In this document: positions 6,585 to 10,651 of the stretch, piece after piece | Layout of the letters: every line of letters begins with the position of its first letter | How positions within the stretch are numbered: position 1 is the stretch's first letter | Assembly (NCBI GenBank): GCA_002402125.1 | Contig: NVVG01000120.1 | Coordinates: forward strand, 1-10,651 | Direction: 5' to 3' | DNA from: Moraxellaceae bacterium | GTDB lineage: Bacteria > Pseudomonadota > Gammaproteobacteria > Pseudomonadales > Ketobacteraceae | DNA length: 10,651 nucleotides | Program-made: the position numbers and the translations under genes | Notes under the pieces: generated by a model | Database searches by the model: none | What the model was told of the DNA's origin: nothing | What the model saw: only the letters and a program-made list of their open reading frames with translations

Positions 6585-7139
6585 TTAACTTTTAAACCCT
6601 GGAAAAGTTGGTGCAAACGGTTCCCGCTCTATTCGGCAAGCATTCACCATAAAACTTATCGCATGATATAGACCGGCAAGCATAATCAGTTCAACCAGTT
6701 GCTCCGGCTGATAAACTTCTGACAGACGAGCCCATAAGACATCGTCCACTTGATTGCTTTCATGAAGCTGGTCGGCTAATTGAATCAGTAATTGCTGTTC
6801 GGAATTCCATAAGGTTAAATCGGAATGTTCACCTGCTGTATCGCTAATTTGTTGTGCATTAAAACCTGCTTTTGCAGCGAAGCCTGCCACATGAACACCC
6901 CATTCATACTCAGCCTTACATAACCCACAGGTTCGCAAAATCACCAACTCTCGCTCTGCCAGGGAAATACTGCCCTTATCCAGTAAACCACCCCTGACCA
7001 TTCGATGTAACACTCGTGGGTTATGCGCAACCGTTTTAAAGATCGATAAAGGCGGCATTCCTGGCGGCATAACGATATTGAAATCGGCTTCAACGTCTGC
7101 TGTAAATGGCGCTTCAAGGGGGGGTATTCGTGTACTCAT
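6585..7139 (-). CDS. Carboxymuconolactone decarboxylase family protein (AhpD-like)
   Basis: This 184-residue cytoplasmic protein belongs to the CMD/AhpD-like superfamily. The diagnostic segment is LAERELVILRTCGLCKAEYEWGVHV (60-84). It contains the redox pair C71-x2-C74, then E77, E79 and H83, the residues of the AhpD-type proton-relay site. A second helical segment (LVELIMLAGLYHAISFMVNA) is also typical. The Cys pair favours a peroxidase or thiol-redox role rather than decarboxylation; the substrate is unknown. The start at 7139 has an excellent ribosome binding site (GGAGG, 5 nt upstream). The gene diverges from an HxlR regulator across two repeated palindromes, so it is the likely target of that regulator. 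Confidence 0.88.
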   Translation of the reverse strand: MSTRIPPLEAPFTADVEADFNIVMPPGMPPLSIFKTVAHNPRVLHRMVRGGLLDKGSISLAERELVILRTCGLCKAEYEWGVHVAGFAAKAGFNAQQISDTAGEHSDLTLWNSEQQLLIQLADQLHESNQVDDVLWARLSEVYQPEQLVELIMLAGLYHAISFMVNACRIEREPFAPTFPGFKS

Positions 7140-7191
7140 AAATCCTCCAACAGAACTAACTTCTATCTGCTTATCATTTCCGTTAAACTTA

Positions 7192-7208
7192 GCTACATAT
7201 TATGTAGC
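7192..7208. promoter_or_regulatory. Putative HxlR operator 1
   Basis: GCTACATA-T-TATGTAGC is a perfect palindrome with 8-bp arms and one central base. It shares the pattern GCTACA-N5-TGTAGC, followed by GC, with a second copy at 7227-7243. It lies 52 nt upstream of the AhpD-like start, in the likely core promoter of that gene. Binding by the divergent HxlR protein is inferred from position and repetition. Confidence 0.7.
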
Positions 7209-7226
7209 GCGCAGATTCACGATACA

Positions 7227-7243
7227 GCTACACTATCTGTAGC
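7227..7243. promoter_or_regulatory. Putative HxlR operator 2
   Basis: GCTACA-CTATC-TGTAGC has perfect 6-bp arms and the same overall length and half-sites as the copy at 7192-7208. The two centres (7200 and 7235) are 35 bp apart. It lies 38 nt upstream of the hxlR-type start codon, where bound protein could repress its own gene. Confidence 0.7.
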
Positions 7244-7281
7244 GCAAGCATTAATGTTGAATTTACACTTCGGAAATCGCT

Positions 7282-7602
7282 ATGACGAACACTTCAAGCC
7301 AAAGACCTATCGTCCAACTGATTGATATATTGGGAAAAAAATGGGTTCTCAGAATCCTATGGGAATTAAATGAAGGCCCCTGTACGTTTAGAGAATTACA
7401 AAGTCGATGCGGTGACTTATCACCCACCATCATCAATACGCGTATAAAAGACCTCTGCGCAACACATCTAGTTTATAAATCACCTGAATCAGGTTACAGC
7501 CTGAGTCAACATGGCAATGAGTTAATCGAACTTTTTTATCCGCTTAATGATTTTGCCAATCGTTGGATAGCATCAACCGTTACCACGACCCAACCGCCTT
7601 AA
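7282..7602 (+). CDS. HxlR-family winged-helix transcriptional regulator
   Basis: This 106-residue protein is the usual length for HxlR regulators. The start RPIVQLIDILGKKWVLRILWEL (8-29) is the family signature. It is followed by the helix-turn-helix CTFRELQSRCGDLSPTIINTRIKDL (34-58) and the wing leading to GYSLSQHG (71-78). One cysteine in the helix-turn-helix (C43) and one before it (C34) could be redox-sensitive, as in some family members, but this is inference. The ATG at 7282 has CGGAAA 6 nt upstream. It is the only plus-strand gene here and is divergent from the AhpD-like gene. Two matching palindromes lie between them, suggesting control of both. Its end is convergent with the alkylsulfatase gene, only 30 nt away. 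Confidence 0.92.
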   Translation: MTNTSSQRPIVQLIDILGKKWVLRILWELNEGPCTFRELQSRCGDLSPTIINTRIKDLCATHLVYKSPESGYSLSQHGNELIELFYPLNDFANRWIASTVTTTQPP

Positions 7603-7632
7603 CATTGAAATTTACCAGAAAAGTAAGCTTGA

Positions 7633-9606
7633 TTAAGGCACTACAATATTAAACGTCCCTGAAGGTTGACTAAAAAGTGAAAAGAAACGGACTAAATCAA
7701 ACTTGCTGCCTTCCACTGAGAGATCATCCGAGAAAAGTGTATCTTTCACGCCAACCTGTCCCACTATCATTTTAACAAACAGTGGATGCGTTATTTGTAT
7801 TGTGGCATCTGCCTGGGTTTCTGGCTGGGCTTCGCGATGATGCAACACAGCATTTTCAATCCACAATTCAAATCCTTTTTTGAGATCTGTAAACTCGATT
7901 TTTACAGTAAGATCCACCCCTTCTGCCTTGGGTCCATTCAACCGAACGGACAAGGAGTTAAAAAATTGAGTCAAGGACGTTTGTTCCAATATCTTTTTAA
8001 GCAAGGATATCTCTAACCCTTTTTCAGGAGCGCCATGTCGTAATTCATAGGCTCCGGAAAGGTAGACATCTCGCCAGGGCGCAGACTCGGCCTGATAACC
8101 CATTTGATCATAAGCACGAGCTAGCAATGCTTTAGCTTTGTCATTATTTGGTTCCGCAAAGACCAGATGATTGAGTAATTCTGCAACCCAGCGGTACTCC
8201 CCCTGATCAAAAGCTGCTTGGGCTTTAGAGATAACCAATTCCGCACCGCCCATCAGTTTCACATATCGAACCCCCGCTTCTGTTGGGGGTAACGGATTAA
8301 GATTGGCGGGGTTGCCATCATACCAACCCAGATATCCCTGATAAACCGCTTTAGCGTTATGTTTCAAGGTTCCATAGTAACCTCTGATAGAAAATGATTT
8401 ACTGAGCGATTCCGGCAGGGTGATCATTTCTGCAATTTCGCTGGGAGTAAAACCTTCATTGAAAAGTCGAACCGTTTGATCATGGATATATTTGTATACA
8501 TCCCGCTGTTTTGTCAGAAAATCATTGATAGCTTCATTTCCCCAAAGCGGCCAATGATGACTTCCAAAATACGTTTCTGCCCCGCCAAAACGATCAATTA
8601 TATCTTGAATATATGAGCTCCACTTCACAGCATCACGAATTTTTGTTCCTCGCAAGGTATATAAATTATGCATGGTTCGCGAAACCACTTCTGCTCCGCA
8701 AAAGGCTTTAAGTTCTGGCAAATAAAAGGTGAGCTCCGCCGGAGCCTCTGACCCGGGTGCATTTTGAAAAATAAATTTCACGCCGTCAATTGTCATTTGT
8801 TGAGGCGTATGATCAATAATTTCTGTCGGTTGTCTAATCCCAAAGGTTCCAATTGCAGGGCCCTTCCCAAGCCCTGTTCCTATATGCCCCCGTTCTGTAC
8901 GAGCTAAATCTTTTCCGTACATGAACCCAGACCTGCGCGCCATCGCAACTCCCGCAATAATATTTTCACTGGTAGCTTCGTCCATAAAACCATGAGGAGC
9001 AATAATTCTCACATTTTCTTCATTTACTAAACCCTGAACTCCGCCAAAATGATCGATATGACTATGGGTGAAAATAATAGCAACAATGGGTTTATCGCCT
9101 AGGTGCTTACGAGCAAAGGCAATAGCGGACTTTGCTGTTTCTTCCGCAGTTAATGGATCTACAATAATCCAGCCCGTTTCGCCTTCAATTATGGTCATAT
9201 TGGCAAGATCATATCCTCTAAGTTGATAGATACCATCAGTAACCTTGAACAGACCATGAATATTATTCAACCGCGCTTGACGCCATAAACTTGGATTGGC
9301 ACTGTTTGGAACCTTCTCTTTCATAAAAGAATATTCGGTTTGATCCCAAATTATTTCTCCCTGAGCATTCCTAATCCGCAAAGCAGGGTCGCTTGCAATC
9401 AATCCTTTTGTAGCATTTTCAAAATCCTGTTGATCATGAAATGGAAGTTCCTTTAGCACTCTGGCATTCGCTTTTATCGTAAATTCTGTAGGCATCGTAT
9501 GCCCCTGCGAATCAGCGCTTGAGTCAACATCTTTTTTATTTTTTTCGCAACCGCCAATAATAGTAAAAGCCAAAATCCACAATAAGTTTATTGTAAATAT
9601 CTTCAT
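7633..9606 (-). CDS. Class III alkylsulfatase (metallo-beta-lactamase fold, SdsA1/YjcS-like), predicted lipoprotein
   Basis: This roughly 657-residue enzyme hydrolyses sulfate esters of alkyl chains to alcohol and sulfate in its family. The metallo-beta-lactamase domain carries THSHIDHFGG (180-189), the binuclear zinc site. Further family segments follow: AMARRSGFMYG, HNLYTLRGTKIRD, GSHHWPLWG and IRGYYGTLKHNAKAVYQ. Next come a helical dimerisation region and, from about residue 535, an SCP2-like sterol-carrier domain that helps bind the alkyl chain. The N-terminus MKIFTINLLWILAFTIIGGC is a lipoprotein signal with C20 as the lipidated residue and Glu at +2, pointing to outer-membrane attachment. 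I start at the ATG at 9606, with AAAGGAAA upstream, rather than the TTG at 9621. The SdsA1 of Pseudomonas is exported as a soluble protein, so anchoring is notable. No regulator of its own is evident. Confidence 0.93.
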   Translation of the reverse strand: MKIFTINLLWILAFTIIGGCEKNKKDVDSSADSQGHTMPTEFTIKANARVLKELPFHDQQDFENATKGLIASDPALRIRNAQGEIIWDQTEYSFMKEKVPNSANPSLWRQARLNNIHGLFKVTDGIYQLRGYDLANMTIIEGETGWIIVDPLTAEETAKSAIAFARKHLGDKPIVAIIFTHSHIDHFGGVQGLVNEENVRIIAPHGFMDEATSENIIAGVAMARRSGFMYGKDLARTERGHIGTGLGKGPAIGTFGIRQPTEIIDHTPQQMTIDGVKFIFQNAPGSEAPAELTFYLPELKAFCGAEVVSRTMHNLYTLRGTKIRDAVKWSSYIQDIIDRFGGAETYFGSHHWPLWGNEAINDFLTKQRDVYKYIHDQTVRLFNEGFTPSEIAEMITLPESLSKSFSIRGYYGTLKHNAKAVYQGYLGWYDGNPANLNPLPPTEAGVRYVKLMGGAELVISKAQAAFDQGEYRWVAELLNHLVFAEPNNDKAKALLARAYDQMGYQAESAPWRDVYLSGAYELRHGAPEKGLEISLLKKILEQTSLTQFFNSLSVRLNGPKAEGVDLTVKIEFTDLKKGFELWIENAVLHHREAQPETQADATIQITHPLFVKMIVGQVGVKDTLFSDDLSVEGSKFDLVRFFSLFSQPSGTFNIVVP

Positions 9607-9785
9607 AATATTTCCTTTCAAAATAAAATTTTAGAACGCCTACTTAATTTGAAATTCAACCAAATATGACAGATATAATAAAAGTCGGCGAATTCCCTGC
9701 TAAACGGCGGAGTTAGTTAGACTGTCCTTTACCGATCTATTTGCACAAAACGGGCTAAATTACGAAGTCAGATTTGTGCAGTTTG
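9607..9785. other. Intergenic region between the VOC gene and the alkylsulfatase gene
   Basis: No ORF of note lies here. An inverted repeat TGCACAAA (9742-9749, as TTTGTGCA at 9773-9780 on the same strand) follows the VOC stop codon and may be a weak hairpin terminator without a T-tract. GGCGTTC on the minus strand (9634-9640) lies near the alkylsulfatase start. AAAGGAAA is its ribosome binding site. A promoter for the alkylsulfatase must lie here but no convincing -35/-10 pair stands out. Confidence 0.5.
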
Positions 9786-10145
9786 TTATGAGCTGACATC
9801 CGACCACACCGCAAACTCATTACCACATGGTTCATTGAAGTGAAAACGCCGCCCACCTGGAAATGGAAAAATTGGCTTCACTATAGAACCACCTGATTCT
9901 TGAATTTTAGCTAAGGTAGATTCGAGGTTGTTACTATAGAAAACAACCAATGCCGCCCCATTACTTGTAGATGAATGTTGATCAGACTTATAGAAACCGC
10001 CATCAAGGCCTTGGCCTGAAAAAGCCGTATATTCTGGGCCATAATCTTCAAAAACCCAGCCGAACGCAGCTTCGAAGAAGGCTTTGGTTTCAGTTATGTT
10101 CTTTGACGGGAATTCGATATAGTTAATTTTTTCATGCTCATTCAT
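9786..10145 (-). CDS. VOC (glyoxalase/bleomycin-resistance fold) family protein
   Basis: This 119-residue single-domain protein has the betaalphabetabetabeta repeat pattern of the vicinal-oxygen-chelate superfamily. INYIEFPSKNITETKAFFEAAFGW is the first module. GGSIVKPIFPFPGGRRFHFNEPCGNEFAVW is the end of the second, with the terminal GNEFAVW bearing the usual metal-ligand glutamate. Which reaction it performs, if any, cannot be told; many members of this subgroup are uncharacterised. The ATG at 10145 (MNEHEK) is preferred. A GTG at 10154 would add three residues. The ATG is part of GTGTTATG, and the stop codon lies in CATAACAAAC. An imperfect hairpin lies upstream. Confidence 0.85.
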   Translation of the reverse strand: MNEHEKINYIEFPSKNITETKAFFEAAFGWVFEDYGPEYTAFSGQGLDGGFYKSDQHSSTSNGAALVVFYSNNLESTLAKIQESGGSIVKPIFPFPGGRRFHFNEPCGNEFAVWSDVSS

Positions 10146-10170
10146 AACACACACTCTATGCTGGTTATCT

Positions 10171-10208
10171 CACTTTGCCTTGCTAAAATCTAAGAGCTAA
10201 GCAAAGTG
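10171..10208. repeat. Imperfect hairpin upstream of the VOC gene
   Basis: CACTTTGC (10171-10178) and GCAAAGTG (10201-10208) are perfect 8-bp arms. Continuing inward, four of the next six base pairs also match. It lies 25 nt upstream of the VOC start and has no T-tract. It may be an operator, a leader structure or part of a recombination site; nothing distinguishes these. Confidence 0.5.
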
Positions 10209-10346
10209 ATGATTTCTTGCGCTAAAATTTTCGAAGTAAATGCACAAAAAAATAGAGCTTTGACTGCCTATTGAGACCCGTACTTTTGCACTGAAACGAT
10301 GCTTGTGCAACTTGATATTGGTGCGTTGCAACAGCGCAATGCATTC

Positions 10347-10583
10347 CTAGCTTTCAGGCAATGCTTCAAATTCCTTTCTTTTACCTTCAAACCATTCCGT
10401 CATTGCTTCAGGCTTTTGCATAAGCTGCTGCATTTTATTCATAGCGTCTAGATGAGCCTCATCATTTTTTTGGAACATTTCCATTCCATGCTGCTTACTC
10501 ATTTCTGCGATCTCATCAAATGAATTGGCATGAAACTCTTTATCACATGCGCCACCTAGTTGTTTACAATTCATGATTTTCAT
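10347..10583 (-). CDS. DUF1059-like small protein
   Basis: This 78-residue soluble, acidic, Met-rich protein begins MKIMNCKQLGGACDKEFHA, with C6 and C13 spaced as in DUF1059 proteins, followed by SFDEIAEMSKQHGMEMF. The second half (LDAMNKMQQLMQKPEAMTEWFEGKRKEFEALPES) is helical and extends beyond the basic domain. Function is unknown in the family; the paired cysteines near a His could bind metal, but this is speculation. The ATG at 10583 has GGAAAAAACT just upstream as ribosome binding site. The gene stands alone, with about 200 nt to the next gene downstream. Confidence 0.8.
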   Translation of the reverse strand: MKIMNCKQLGGACDKEFHANSFDEIAEMSKQHGMEMFQKNDEAHLDAMNKMQQLMQKPEAMTEWFEGKRKEFEALPES

Positions 10584-10651
10584 AGTTTTTTCCGTATTAT
10601 ATTGTGATTAAACACATAACATCGCAACAATTGGCCTGCGACACATGACAG

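Noticed and set aside
7596..7639. Inverted repeat GCCTTAA / TTAAGGC spanning the convergent ends of the HxlR and alkylsulfatase genes, as a shared terminator.
   Set aside because: The arms are only 7 bp with a 30-nt loop, include both stop codons, and have no T-tract; chance is likely.
7786..8016. Plus-strand ORF of 76 codons opposite the alkylsulfatase C-terminal domain.
   Set aside because: The opposite strand encodes a well-conserved SCP2-like domain here; this ORF has no motifs or ribosome binding site.
10596..10601. A perfect TATAAT on the minus strand as promoter of the DUF1059-like gene.
   Set aside because: Transcription from it would start about 6 nt before the ATG and exclude the good ribosome binding site; no suitable -35 is visible.

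Overview
The window looks like chromosomal accessory DNA of a Gram-negative bacterium, most likely a moderately AT-rich marine-type gammaproteobacterium. The reasons are an RND/MMPL exporter followed by a probable outer-membrane porin, an outer-membrane-type lipobox, and protein families common in that group. The assignment rests on family resemblance only. No rRNA, tRNA, transposase, integrase or CRISPR array is visible. Almost all genes lie on the minus strand; the only plus-strand gene is the HxlR-type regulator.

Region 1 (1-4492) is a probable regulated envelope-export locus. A MarR regulator (4049-4492) lies upstream of a very large MMPL/RND transporter (549-3929). The transporter carries a LolA-like outer-membrane lipoprotein-sorting domain fused at its C-terminus. 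One base after its stop codon a further gene begins and runs off the left edge; it is probably an outer-membrane beta-barrel. Near-identical palindromes (CATGYATATGCATG) precede both marR and the transporter, and a terminator-like hairpin separates the two genes. This suggests a MarR that controls itself and the exporter.

Region 2 (4493-6513) holds a decayed alpha/beta-hydrolase remnant beside the marR promoter, a 15-bp perfect hairpin, a small SAM methyltransferase, a tract of five 8-bp tandem repeats, a TfoX C-terminal-domain protein, and a zinc-ribbon NUDIX hydrolase. A previously uncalled 43-codon ORF overlaps the NUDIX start by ATGA.

Region 3 (6585-7602) is a divergent pair: an AhpD/carboxymuconolactone-decarboxylase-like protein (minus) and an HxlR-type regulator (plus). 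Between them lie two copies of GCTACA-N5-TGTAGC, 35 bp apart centre to centre, which are probable operators for both genes.

Region 4 (7633-10651) holds a class III (metallo-beta-lactamase fold) alkylsulfatase predicted to be a lipoprotein, a VOC/glyoxalase-fold protein and a DUF1059-like small protein. Several of the small one-gene units in regions 2 and 4 are preceded by GCGTT or GTTATG close to the start codon, and some end in YAAC at the stop codon. This raises, but does not prove, an integron-cassette-like origin.
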